From Halichondria panicea (lineage: Eukaryota > Porifera > Demospongiae > Suberitida > Halichondriidae), in the NCBI RefSeq assembly GCF_963675165.1, contig NC_087377.1, positions 2,944,978 to 3,008,977 of the forward strand: 64,000 nucleotides of DNA. The letters run 5' to 3'. How positions within the stretch are numbered: the first letter of the stretch is position 1; each line of letters starts with the position of its first letter. Both the position numbers and the translations under genes were made by a program. Below are positions 33,660 to 46,119 of this stretch, in pieces. The notes beneath the pieces are model-generated. The model was not told where the DNA came from and searched no databases. It saw only the letters and a list, made by a program, of their open reading frames with translations.

Positions 33660-33893
33660 GTAAGTAATCTACTGGTATACATAATTATGCCTCGATGCGC
33701 ATGCGCAAGCGAGATATACGGTAGTGTGTTTGTGTGTCTGTGTGTCTATATATGTGTGTGTGTGTGTGTGTGTAGACTGCTACAGCTGCTCAAGGATGAA
33801 TCAAGTGCAAGTAAGAGTTTCTATAGCCTTCTAGTCATCTTTACTTGGATTTTAATTCGTGGATTTGCAAAATAATGCTTCGTTCTCGAGTTA

Positions 33894-34132
33894 CACAGGA
33901 AAAATATCTAAATTTCCTATACTTTCAGGATAGTACAAAATTTCCTGTAGACTTTCCTTTATGAATCGTACACATGTCCTGAACTTCTTCAGGAATAGTA
34001 AAGGAAACTATATACAGGAAACGTTGCACTATCCTTTGTAAGTAGGTTGCAGGACACTTGCAGGAAATGTGCAGATTTTAAGGGCTGCACTGTAGCAGCA
34101 CTGTAGCAGGAAATTTCAATATTTTCCCTGTG
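33894..34132. mobile_element. PIF/Harbinger-like MITE, TTA target
   Basis: CACAGGAAAAATAT at the left and ATATTTTCCCTGTG at the right (one mismatch in 14), flanked by TTA at 33891-33893 and 34133-34135. Removing element plus one TTA restores the CGAGTTATGCC of the uninterrupted copy at 30850. The TTA duplication fits PIF/Harbinger; CACTA-type is a less likely alternative. Confidence 0.85.
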
Positions 34133-34297
34133 TTATGCCTAGTTTTGCTTACTTGAATGCCATTGCAGCCTTTTCAGAAGAGCACGTAGCCAAACTTGCT
34201 TACCGAGTGTTGCTACTCTACTTAGTAGTTAGCTCTGCACTAGAACGCTAGCTATTGGTAGCTGCAAGAATGAGAAGAGAGCTGCAAGGCTCTGCTA

Positions 34298-35248
34298 TAA
34301 CTCTTTCCTTGGCAATCTGTTGTAGAAATTACAACAACGGTAACGAATCGTTATGATGAATTAGATGAAGTTGTATGTGAGCTCCTCCCTGACAAACAAA
34401 CTGTAGTCTAGGTAAGGGCCTTATCAGTCAAGTAGGCTAAAAATCTGTGTCCTTTGATGTAAGCTTTGATGTCTCTTTGTGCATATGTAGTTAAAAAAAA
34501 AAAAAAAAAAAAAAGGAACCTTTGACTAGCTAGGAAGAGTAGCAGTAGTAGTAGGAAGAGTAGCAGTAGTAGTAGCAGTGCAAGCAGGACTAGACTAGAT
34601 TAAAAAGTTGGTGGAAAGAATAACTGACCGTTTGGACGTCACCTGGCTGCCAGACTTTCATCTCGACTCTTCCCCCTGAGTAGCTGGCCTTTCTCTAAGC
34701 CACAAAACTGAGCAAGAAGCTAAAGAAGCAGCTAGACAGAGACATGTACCTAGCCTTGAGAATTGGGAGGCGTGGCTCAACTAGTTAGCCCAGCCCAGAG
34801 GAATTGTTACCGTGGGTACTGAACAACCGTAGAAGTACAGCTAGCCCTGGCTTTACTGAATTAACTAGCTGTGTCTGCTGTCTAGTTGGACCAGATTTAG
34901 CTAGATAATGGGGTAGAGAATAGTTGAGCGGTGCTGTGTGTAGCTTGAACTGTACTGGCTGGCAAGAATCTAGTAAGCACCCTATGCACTGATAACTCGT
35001 CAGAATGGAGGGTATGTTCTAGGGATCTGGACATCTGTACATCCAAAGGAGCCAGGGAGTGCCAATCATCTTCTCCCAGTCTCTGACACGCTAAACAAAA
35101 AGAACTAGAACTGGGAGTCCCAGCTAGAATTGCTAGCCGGATCTAGACTAATAGAATGACATGGAGGCGTGGTGAGGCCGGATCCACACTAATTGATCGA
35201 CCTAAAGACGCTCCTGTTCCAGATTTTCACGAATGGCAAGGAAAGGGA
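34298..35248. mobile_element. ~950-bp insertion with TTTCCTTG ends, TA target
   Basis: The left end (TAACTCTTTCCTTGGCA) and right end (TGGCAAGGAAAGGGA) are inverted and imperfect, flanked by TA (34296-34297, 35249-35250). The flanks rejoin as GGCTCTGCTAATGCAGCC in the uninterrupted copy at 31015. Contents include an A21 run (34494-34514), GTAGCAGTAGTAG repeats, and a possible exon at 34326-34411. Confidence 0.7.
34326..34411 (+). CDS. Possible terminal exon carried inside an insertion
   Basis: After acceptor CTGTTGTAG the only open frame reads ITTTVTNRYDELDEVVCELL, then PDKQTVV and a TAG at 34409. Joined to the strong exon 9 donor it would begin with a TAA stop; joined to the weaker donor at 33651 it reads through. 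It lies within the 34298-35248 insertion, so it would be a transposon-supplied C-terminus if real. It may equally be a chance open frame. Confidence 0.25.
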
Positions 35249-35568
35249 TAATGCAGCCATTAATTTTAGACTTGAACTTTTGGCATCGATCGTTTTTAAC
35301 AACAATTATGGTTGATCATTACCCACTCTCTGAGTTTTTGCATGCAGCAAAATTAAATTGTTTATCATGTGTATAAAAGCTATTAGTAGCTTTATGTTGT
35401 GTAGCTTTGGCATCTCCACCGAGGCATCAGCACCTGCGGTGCTTCATTATTTCAGTACTTGAAACAAAGATAATTCATGAGGCAACTTGTAGCACTTCCT
35501 ATCTTAGGGCATGCAGACTGTATTACATCAGAGTAGGGTGGACAGGGTCAAAAGATCACTAATGAATC

Positions 35569-35607
35569 ATCTTCTTCTTCTTCTTCTTCTTTGTAGCCTC
35601 CAAATAA
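35569..35607 (+). other. (TTC)n tract followed by a splice-acceptor-like site
   Basis: TTCTTCTTCTTCTTC...TTTGTAG gives an ideal polypyrimidine tract and AG at 35595-35596. Spliced to exon 9 of gene C (phase 1) it would add SSK and a TAA at 35605-35607. This is an alternative end for gene C and is unproven. Confidence 0.25.
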
Positions 35608-36210
35608 TGAAGAGTAGCCCATTGGGCAGACGAAAAAGAATATTTGAAAATGGGTATTATTATAACACGCAGTAAGAGGGTGGAGCTTTAAACCAATGTG
35701 CTTGTGAGAAGGAGATCAGCGCGGGTTTGCCTCACGTGAGCTTATGTTTTATGCCTCACGTGAGCTTATGTTTTGTGCAGTTTGACTGCACATCGCGCCC
35801 TGATTCTTGTGATAAAGTAGCCCCTTCATGTTACTGCTGCTGCAAATTAGTTAACTTTTAGCTACTGCGCCCCTCCAGAGAAATCATGCAGTCCCTAAAA
35901 GGGGTGACCTCTCACAAAGGTCGTAGTTCTGTCATGTCAAACTGACCTCTGACCTTTATAAATTAAAGTATAGGGGCTACCGTGCTGTAGAGTCATGAGA
36001 GTGAATGTATAGCTCAGCTATCATCTAAGTATACTCTTGTTTCCAGAATGAAAAGCACATCTAAGTATACTCTTGTTTCCAGAATGAAAAGGTGGCCTGC
36101 TGGCTAGAAAAGAGCTTGTTAAAGTAGGTTCAAGGTTCAAGTATTTTAATAAAGACTACGTCATTATTAACTTTTTGGCTTTGTGTCCAACCTCCTCTGG
36201 TATTGCATAA

Positions 36211-36272
36211 CCAGTGTACACAGTGTTTACTTCCTCTGCCCCACAATCACAACAGAACTCTTACAACCGCAT
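36211..36272. repeat. Direct repeat unit, copy 1
   Basis: GTGTACACAGTGTTTACTTC through CAACAGAACTCTTACAAC is repeated at 37942-38008 with one or two differences, flanking the 36285-37832 region. Confidence 0.65.
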
Positions 36273-36284
36273 CGCCTGTATAAT

Positions 36285-36818
36285 CATAGATTGAATAGAG
36301 AGAGGGATTGGAAACGGAAGTAGCGTCACGTGACATTTTACATTGAATTTGCAGCATGGCACCAGAGAGCCTTTGATGTCAATCCGTGTTACGGTTGCTC
36401 AACACGCGGGAAACAATGTTTCATGAATTATGATCACTATAAAAGATATTCAGAGCCCCCCTAAAACGTCTTTCTCATGCCCCCTAATGGTGAGCTTCAG
36501 TTAATTGGAAAATAAAAAAAACATTTTGTGAAGATAGCTAGAGGTACAAAACGTTCTTTGTCACGCTATGAGATCTTTATGTACCTAGAATGCTTCTAGT
36601 ATAGCTAAGACTGTGCAACTCATTGGTGTACTGTGTCCCATAATTATGGTCTCAAGTGTCAGTTGGAAGTGTAAGTTTAGTACAAATGTAGTATAATCTA
36701 GCAGACAGTCGAAGGTACTAGATTTTACTCAACGTTAGATACATAGCCTCGATTACACCCCGGCGTAATGCAGATATAATTCAAGGTAACTTCAATCCCT
36801 CTCCCTATTCAATCTATT
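36285..36818. mobile_element. Element family N, copy 3 (7-bp duplication, one mismatch)
   Basis: CATAGATTGAATAGAGAGAG at the left, CCCTATTCAATCTATT at the right; flanks GTATAAT (36278-36284) and GTCTAAT (36819-36825) match at six of seven bases. Confidence 0.65.
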
Positions 36819-37033
36819 GTCTAATATACATTGAAGGTTGCTATCAGGGGATCCGGTCCACTTTGGAATTTTAGCACTATAATTATACAGGTCAATCTTG
36901 ATTAAATTAGCTAGCTTCAGTCTAAATGATTTGAGTATACGTAGCTTCATCGTAACATTGTGTAATTACAACAACTGTAAGTGCGGGACTCTAGTGCATG
37001 ACTGTTATATCTATTGTCATATCCTCCTCACAG

Positions 37034-37081
37034 GTAATGCAGTGACTCCACTAGCCACTCCACACACAACCACTCAGTCAG
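37034..37081 (+). CDS. Possible short Thr/Pro-rich exon
   Basis: Between CTCACAG and GTAGCAG the frame reads NAVTPLATPHTTTQS, phase 1 on both sides, compatible with the end of gene C exon 9. A similar candidate (SSQEMHTSRNQT) lies at 38538-38576 after TGTGTGTAG. Both are short and unsupported by homology. They could belong to gene C or to the membrane-protein gene downstream. Confidence 0.25.
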
Positions 37082-37132
37082 GTAGCAGATAGTGTGCATT
37101 GGTTTGTATTGTGAATTAGGTCAACATTACAT

Positions 37133-37832
37133 TAGCCTCCTTCGCAGCCTCTCCTTTTTCTGTTCTTTGTCACGGAAGAGAAAATTGGAGGAACAAAGAA
37201 AGAAAGAAGGAAGCGACAAAGAAAAAGGAGAGCCTGCCTTGCTAAGTCGCGTGATCTCCTACTGGCGTAGATAAATTTTAACGAGCGTGGGCGAGAGAAA
37301 ACCTCAATAACTGTCCTCCCACACAGTACTTGGAGCGCATTTACCAGGAACATAATCTGTTATGAACAGTACAGTACAGTGCAGTAGAGTCAGCCTTCGT
37401 GAGACCTTTAGTCAGTAGAGGAAGTATGAAAGACTAGAGTAGAGTAGACTATACTGCTGTAATAATTATATCTACTAAGGTCTGTTTTGAGCTAAATTTA
37501 GATAATTATAGATCTAGATCTTTAGTCTTTACTAGGTAAGCCCTCGTCTACGATGTCTCCACGCTTGATTCTGGCTTACTATCTACGATGCTAACAGCTT
37601 TTATGTTGCGTAGGCATGCTGTAGCTATTTGCTTTGTCAGGCTCCGCCCAGCTAGTGATTGCCCACGTTCATTTTTTCACTCGTCTACCACTCATCTACC
37701 GTCACGCGACTTAGCAAGGCGGGCTCTCCTTTTTCTTTGTCTCTTCTTTCTTTCTTTGTTCCTCCAATTAGTCCCGTATTTGAACTACTATGACAAATAA
37801 CACAGAAAAAGGAGAGGCTGCGAAGGAGGCTA
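37133..37832. mobile_element. Foldback element with ~120-bp arms
   Basis: TAGCCTCCTTCGCAGCCTCTCC and GACAAAGAAAAAGGAGAGCC...CTTAGCAAGGC-type blocks on the left are mirrored at 37690-37832. The loop has no gene. Confidence 0.75.
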
Positions 37833-38092
37833 GGATATATTGGCTCAGTAGTGCCTTTGTCCTCGAGGTGGCACTCGTGCATGTGTCACAACTATAACTT
37901 AGTCACTCTTTCTACCAGGAGAATGCACTCCTGTTTCTACTTATTACATAACCTGTGTACACAGTGTTTACTTCCTCTGCCCCACAATCACAACAGAACT
38001 CTTACAACTGCCCAATCCATTACCATACACTGTGTGAAGCTTTTTATTCGCTATAGGGGCCATTTGTATAAGTGTGTGTATTGCATTAACTA

Positions 38093-38317
38093 TACCGTAT
38101 ATATAATTATATTGCGAGTAATTTTCGTGGGGTAACAAATTCGTTATAGTTTCGTGGGCAAGCTGACTTTCACGAATACATAGGTGTGGTTTACTGGAAC
38201 GCATACAATGCAGTACAGGCAATAAAGTCAACCTACATTTTTATATACTGACGAAAATCACCGTTTTCGATTTTTTAATGACTTTTTTACCCCACGAAAA
38301 TTACTCACTATAGTATC
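38093..38317. mobile_element. Foldback MITE family E, copy
   Basis: ACCGTATATATAATTATATTGCGAGTAATTTTCG is mirrored by CCCCACGAAAATTACTCACTATAGTAT. Confidence 0.65.
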
Positions 38318-38585
38318 TGTCAAGTCCATTAAACACGTTCTATCAGATCGTATCATAATCGGATTGCTATTCGAAAGCCTTCACTCTGGAAAACACATGA
38401 TCTTGATTCCTACAGGCCCGGCATTCCCCATTAATATACACATTGCTTATATTGTAATTATTTGTGCATTTTCAGGTGCTTACTGTATATGCAGTTTGTC
38501 ATAAAACTGGCCATTTTCAATGCTTGTGTGTGTGTAGGATCGTCACAAGAGATGCATACTAGCAGAAACCAAACGGTAAAAGTTG

Positions 38586-38760
38586 AACAACCCTAACCCT
38601 AACCCCTTTACCCTAACTCTAATCTCTTACCCTAACCCTAACCCTGACCCTGACCCCCTAGCCTGTTACCCTAACCCTAACCTTATGGCCTATAACCCTA
38701 TCCCTAACCCTTTACCCCTTATGCTAACTATAACCCTTACCCATACCGTTACCTAACCTC
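38586..38760. repeat. Interstitial telomere-like tract (CCCTAA)n, degenerate
   Basis: About 175 bp of CCCTAACCCTAA-type units interspersed with CCCTTTACC and CCCTGACC variants. CCCTAA/TTAGGG is the canonical metazoan telomere repeat; here it is internal and decayed. Confidence 0.85.
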
Positions 38761-38762
38761 TT

Positions 38763-38982
38763 ATATACCGTACGGGTAGAAAATTTCGAGGGTGTAAAAT
38801 TTCGTGCAATTCAATATTCTGGAAAATTTCGCGGGTAGTAAATTTCGTGGAGTTAGGGTGTGTCACTATCTCGCATGCGTAAACAAAGCCTTTCGCGGGT
38901 TTTAATTTTCGTGTTCTGCAGCCACCCACGAAAAACGCGAAATTAAAAACACCTCAAAATTTTCTACCCGTACGGTACCCTT
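38763..38982. mobile_element. Foldback MITE, TACCGTACGGG ends
   Basis: TACCGTACGGGTAGAAAATTTCG is mirrored by AAATTTTCTACCCGTACGGTA; it abuts the telomere-like tract directly. Confidence 0.75.
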
Positions 38983-39089
38983 ATAACCGCCCATAATCCC
39001 GACATTATGCACATTATATGCGTAATATACATACACAATTAAGTGTACCTGTAGCCAAACTCTATATCCGTAACACCAACACATCCCAA

Positions 39090-39440
39090 CTTGGATCTCA
39101 CAAATTTGACATTATGCATATTATGCATATTATACACAATTAAAATAATTATTTGACATTATGCACATTATGCAGCTCAATTATACATCAAATATAAAAT
39201 TTGACTTTATGCATATTATGCATAATATACACCACTTACTAAAATGTGACATTATGCACAATATGCATAACAATTATACATCAAGTATAAAAATAATGCA
39301 TAATGTCATAATTATTACATCACTTGTATGAATGTGACATTATGCACATTATACATTTTTATATCAACATTATATGTTACATGTATAATGTGGGGATGTT
39401 ATGCAATTATACATATAATGTCATGCTAATGTCAGTATAA
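39090..39440. repeat. TGCATAATG/TGACATTATGC interspersed array
   Basis: More than ten occurrences of GACATTATGCA or its complement TGCATAATGTC, alternating with TATACAATTA and ATATTATGCATAATA in both orientations. Spacing is irregular, roughly 25-45 bp. No coding potential. Confidence 0.7.
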
Positions 39441-39479
39441 CATGCATAAATAACCAATCCTGCACACTTATGGAATAAT

Positions 39480-39690
39480 GATGCAGTTGCTAGGTTGGCT
39501 GTTTATATAGGTTGACTGTTGCTAAGCTAGTGCATTTCTAGTAGCCAATAGGCTTTGGGATCTAAATCAGTTAGAACATGTGCATTCGGTATCTATGGTT
39601 AGTGTCCCTCATCCCTCGGGCTAAAGCCCTCGAGCTTTGGGACACTATAACACATAGATACCTCATGCCCATGTTCTAACCATAACTTAG
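39480..39690. mobile_element. Repeat family AA, copy 2
   Basis: Matches 30020-30215 with an additional short CTCGGGCTAAAGCCCTCGAG palindrome. Confidence 0.6.
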
Positions 39691-39967
39691 AAACGAGGTA
39701 CCCCTCGAAGTACCATCCGTGTTTCCCCGCGGTTTTAATCTAGGCTTACTTCCAACGTTGTGGGGTCTAAACATGAATAATTCATGAGAATTGTTTTTAC
39801 TGTCTGTAAAAAGTCCACGAGCAGTTCTGCTGCTAAACATCAATTTCATCAAATACTTGTGGCCGTTTGGGACACAGCATACTACTTAGTGACACAATTA
39901 ACCTTAGCTATATCATAGTAGCTAAGTAAACTAACACAAGCATGAAAAATCGCTCTGTGTTAGACTA

Positions 39968-40022
39968 GCCGTAGCCTCGATTCCAGGCCGCCGCTAGTTC
40001 AAGCGGCCTGGAATCGAGGCTA
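39968..40022. repeat. Minimal GGCCTGGAATCGAGGC hairpin
   Basis: TAGCCTCGATTCCAGGCCGC and its complement are separated by only ~12 bases. This is the shortest version of the ends seen on elements at 17437-18528, 22240-23361 and 48331-49704. Confidence 0.75.
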
Positions 40023-40407
40023 GACTCGCCGCTACTTCATGTGACAATCAAGATTGTATTTTCTTCGTTTCCAAATGATACTCACCATCAGGGGGCATTG
40101 TGTAAGTTGTGGAGGGGTCTTTGGCTCTGTGTCATGTTCTCAATTTTCGTTCTATTAAAAAAAATCGGCCTGGGACCGAGGCTAGCATAGACTATGATTA
40201 GACTCCCGGTAAACTTACCCCGGGTATACAGCAAAACACGGATTGTTTCTGAGCTCTACATTTTTTTTCATGTAATGATAATAATTATTATTATTATGCT
40301 GTGACTATTATTACGGCACTGTAAAGGCTGCTTACCTTGCTATTCTTACGGCATGGTGAACTTTCACCTCTGACCATAATAATAATTTATGCGCATGCGC
40401 TATAATA

Positions 40408-40882
40408 GATCAAAACTAAAAAACATTTGCAATGTGAACGTTGCTAGGATTACCAGGAAAAGAAAAGCGCGAAAAAGCGAAGAAACAAGAAATTCGGCGA
40501 GTGCATAACTCCAATCCGTTACAACGTCATTCACATGTACAGCAATATTATTTTGTTTTGGTTTTTGTGCTTTTCCTAGCCAATCTTTTATGAATTTTTG
40601 CAAGGTATGTAATGTGTTTGTGATGTTTTAGTGTTGAGCAAACATGCAAGTGTTGGATGTGTGAGTGGAGATTGTGATTCTTATTTCTTATTCTCGGTTC
40701 ATTTTTACCCAACTTGTGTTTTGATTCTAAAATCATTATCAACAGTAGGCCACTCGACTGTACATGTTCATGACGTTGTAACGGATTGGAGTTATGCACT
40801 CGTTGTTTCTTCGCTTTTTCGCGCTTTTCTTTTCCTGGCAATCCTAGCAACGTTCACATTGCAAATGTTTTTTAGTTTTGAT
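40408..40882. mobile_element. Foldback element with ~130-bp arms
   Basis: GATCAAAACTAAAAAACATTTGC through CCAATCCGTTACAACGTCAT (40408-40530) is mirrored at about 40765-40882 with few mismatches. Confidence 0.8.
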
Positions 40883-41454
40883 TCCCTTTCTTTTTTCATT
40901 ACAGTAGTACATTAGTGATAAGATAAATGTGACGTTGATTAATTTGTCATCGTCCTGTAATCTTGTTGAAGATAATATATAAGTGGTCGTTGGACAGAAG
41001 TATATTATACTCTTCAATAATGAAAGTAGAGAAGACAGAACTGGAATAAACATTATTATTTTATTCAGAATCTATGTGATAAAATGACAGCCATGTTTAT
41101 ATTATAATTATACTGTAGATGTACTTCCAAGTGCAAAAGCATGGAGGCCTATGGCTATGGTATATCCAGTCAGTGCATATACGTCTAGCATAAATAGCAT
41201 ACCTGAAGTGAGAGAGAATGGAGAGCTGAGCTGAAGAAAGCCGGGAGGCTCTGTGTTATCGATGTCAAAGCCACGCCCATCTCGTAAGTTGCCATGTGCA
41301 TTGCTGTGGCAGTCATTTAAAGATGGCGGAATTGCGTAGGTAAGAAAAGTAGAGCCTGAGAGGTCATCTGCCTCTTGGAAGCGAACGCAATTCTGAGAAA
41401 AATGCCCATGGTCCGGGTTCTAGTCGACTAGAAGCTGTATCCAGAATCTTCTGA
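40883..41454. other. Stretch without recognised features
   Basis: No coding signal or repeat structure was recognised between the foldback and the LINE fragment. Confidence 0.4.
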
Positions 41455-43830
<2,376 letters not shown>

Positions 43831-43839
43831 CATCAAGCA

Positions 43840-43926
43840 AAATAATGGAGGGTATTTGGAATTTGTTGTGTATGTCCAAGTGAACGGAACAACCTATCTC
43901 TTAAAAGATCACCTGAAGTCGCAATA
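43840..43926 (+). CDS. Possible exon upstream of the transmembrane exon
   Basis: The frame reads NNGGYLEFVVYVQVNGTTYL and ends in a TAA at 43924. YLEFVVYVQVNG alternates like a beta strand of an Ig or FN3 domain, but no convincing donor precedes the stop. Low-confidence hint of extracellular-domain coding sequence. Confidence 0.2.
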
Positions 43927-43966
43927 ATGGTATATTCACTAATTAACAATTTTACTACTTCTTTAG

Positions 43967-44144
43967 TATGTGCTTATATAGAATGCTGTAGAGCTCTATA
44001 TAAAATGAACGGATTCAGTCCAACTTTGGAGGCTGCACTCCCTCCAACTGTACTGAACAGTGCAGTAGGACTCATTGGAGTCATAGTCGGAGCTGTGATA
44101 ACACCTGTCATTTTGGCAGCAGTAATTATTCTAACTGTCATGTG
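43967..44144 (+). CDS. Transmembrane exon of an unidentified membrane protein
   Basis: After acceptor CTACTTCTTTAG the exon reads CAYIECCRALYKMNGFSPTL, EAALPPTVLNS, then a hydrophobic segment AVGLIGVIVGAVITPVILAA VIILTVM, bounded by donor GTAAGT at 44145. One membrane-spanning helix of about 25 residues follows a Pro/Thr spacer. This layout is usual for the C-terminal part of a single-pass type I receptor. Upstream exons were not identified. The next exon (44215) supplies a basic juxtamembrane stretch. Confidence 0.55.
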
Positions 44145-44214
44145 GTAAGTGAAGCTTTATATTTATTACTCAACAGCAAATTTTATTGAATCTGGGAATC
44201 ACTGCATTATTCAG

Positions 44215-44269
44215 CAAAAAATGGTACTGTAAGCATAAAAAAACAAGAAGAAGGAGATGGGCGATGTAA
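44215..44269 (+). CDS. Cytoplasmic tail exon; frame interrupted at an A7 run
   Basis: In phase with the transmembrane exon, the frame reads KKWYCKHKKTRRRRWAM and stops at 44267-44269, a typical stop-transfer cluster. One extra A in the A7 run (44237-44243) would switch to a frame ending at 44328 that contains VVVNPLYEDITIVAK, an NPxY sorting/PTB-type motif. Either the short tail is real or the assembly or allele has lost a base. An AATAAA polyadenylation signal at 44348-44353 lies 20 bp after the longer stop. Confidence 0.5.
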
Positions 44270-44347
44270 AGGTCGTTGTAAATCCTTTGTACGAAGACAT
44301 AACTATTGTAGCTAAGCTTAGGAACTAGCTAGCAATTTTTTACTAGA

Positions 44348-44353
44348 AATAAA
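44348..44353 (+). terminator. Polyadenylation signal AATAAA
   Basis: A canonical hexamer placed 20 bp after the alternative tail stop at 44328 and 80 bp after the in-frame stop at 44269. Confidence 0.5.
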
Positions 44354-44639
44354 AACCACACGATAAAATATTTGCAGTATAGCTCGATCTTTTAGTGATA
44401 GTGTTAATAATTTTTGTTTAATTGTGTTAATTAACCCGATGTTTATCAGTTCTGAAATTGATTAAATGCAGCAAAACACGTATTGCTACTATAGGGGGAT
44501 ATGATATAATGATATAATTATTACTTGTAGTCATGCAGCTTTATATAATAGTTGGTATCCATGCATGGGGAACAAGATGCTCAGAAGAGCACTCACCCCG
44601 TGCACGTTGGCGTAATTAGTATGGATTGAGGCACGTGAC

Positions 44640-45912
44640 AAGTATAGGCCTGAGCTAATTATTCAATCAATTTTGCCTATTACTTTTATTCTCACTTTCC
44701 TTCCCTATATTATTCAAGAAACTCTCACCTATTATTCAAGTTTTTCAGTCAATAAGTTGGGTGCATGGAAAAGAAGGAAACGGAAAACGGAATCTATCTA
44801 GCTTCAAGGAGCTTCAAGGAGCAATAAAATAAGGTAGCTTGAGACAAGGGGGTGCTCCAGAGCATGCTTCCTACGCTCCTGGTCGATCAGAGTGAATGAA
44901 GTGAACCTGTTTGACTGATATGAAAGTTGAGTACATGGAAAAGCAGTATAGGAGGCCAGAATCTGAGAACTGAATACATCCAGCTTTCGCAAGTAACAGA
45001 TGACGTCAGGCAAGATTGTATGGAGAAGTAAGACCCTTGCAAAACATGGAGTGTGCTGCAACATTGCATGGCAACTTGATGCATGGCTGAACCTTACACA
45101 AGATTGTAATTATGTTGGAGAGTATAAGACCGTGAGATACAGCTGCAATGGTTGAACCTAGCCATCTAAACAGTACTGCATGGTAGCCTTGTACTTGTCC
45201 GGTTTTCGATTTTACTTCACTTGCTTCATGTTCACTCTCATGTTTATTTATTGATATTCAATTTAAAACACAGAATGATAATTAAACTGATGAGAGTGAA
45301 GTGAACATGAAAGCATAAAAACACTGTAATGATGAGATTGAGTGAATGAAGTGAACATGAAGCACCCCCTTGTCTCAAGCTACCTTACCTAGTTGCTCCT
45401 TGAATGTCATAGCTAGACTAGATGGATAGGCTTCCCCACAGCACCCCTTTACAAATACATCTTCTGCTATCAACTTTCACTACTGCAAAAAATACAGAAT
45501 GGTAATGGTCGTTTCCGTTTTCCGTTTCCGCCTTCCGTTTCCGTTTTCCGTTTCCTTCTTTTCCATGCACCCCAATAAGTTCAATAATTCAGTCAATAAT
45601 TTCTAACACTTAGAAAAATTGGATTGTAATAGCATGAACAATAGCATGAACAGTATAAATTTGTCTTCTATAGATCTCTTTCTTCCTACAGTGGATTGCA
45701 ACCTTTCTCTTTCTTGTGAGATTTAATGCTTGAGGCAAGGCTAGGAGCTTTGAAGACTTCAAATTAAAATGATCTTGCTGTTATTAATATTTGTATTTAG
45801 AGCCATTCTGTGCATGCGCATGCAATAGTGTTTTGCGGTTAATTTTGCCTATATTATTCCAAGATGCTGCCTATTATTAAAAAAATTATTCAAGTATAAT
45901 TAGGCCTAAGCT
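44640..45912. mobile_element. Large nested foldback region
   Basis: Outer motifs AGGCCTGAGCTAATTATTC and TAATTAGGCCTAAGCTA face each other. Inside, GTGCATGGAAAAGAAGGAAACGG (44760) is mirrored at 45520-45575 with a repeated CGTTTTCCGTTTCC minisatellite. GGTAGCTTGAGACAAGGGGGTGCT (44833) is mirrored at 45362. Confidence 0.65.
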
Positions 45913-46119
45913 AACAGTCATGCATGCATGTGACCAATGAGGTCAGTGTGATTTCATTGCACATCTGGTTACAGTACCTGCATATACAAAATCGCCAAAT
46001 TTACCTGCTATTCGGTATGACAATGCCAATAATGGTCAAGTGATCGTTGGGAGTTCTATAGTATAATTATATATTTGTTCAGAGTCTACAATTCATTGCT
46101 GTCAACTGTAACCATGCAG

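Larger units (their letters stand above)
33680..35450. mobile_element. MITE family A, copy split by two later insertions
   Basis: The left portion starts in the GCCTCGATGCGCATGCGCAAG head and TG run (33751-33774); the right portion ends CACCGAGGCATCAGCACCTGCGG. Compared with 30775-31235 it is interrupted at 33894-34132 and at 34298-35248 and is continuous either side. Confidence 0.8.

Noticed and set aside
37132-37353. Protein-coding frames rich in Arg/Ser in both directions
   Set aside because: They coincide with the arms of a foldback element and mirror each other.
38586-38760. A true chromosome end
   Set aside because: The tract is short, degenerate and internal, with genes and transposons on both sides.
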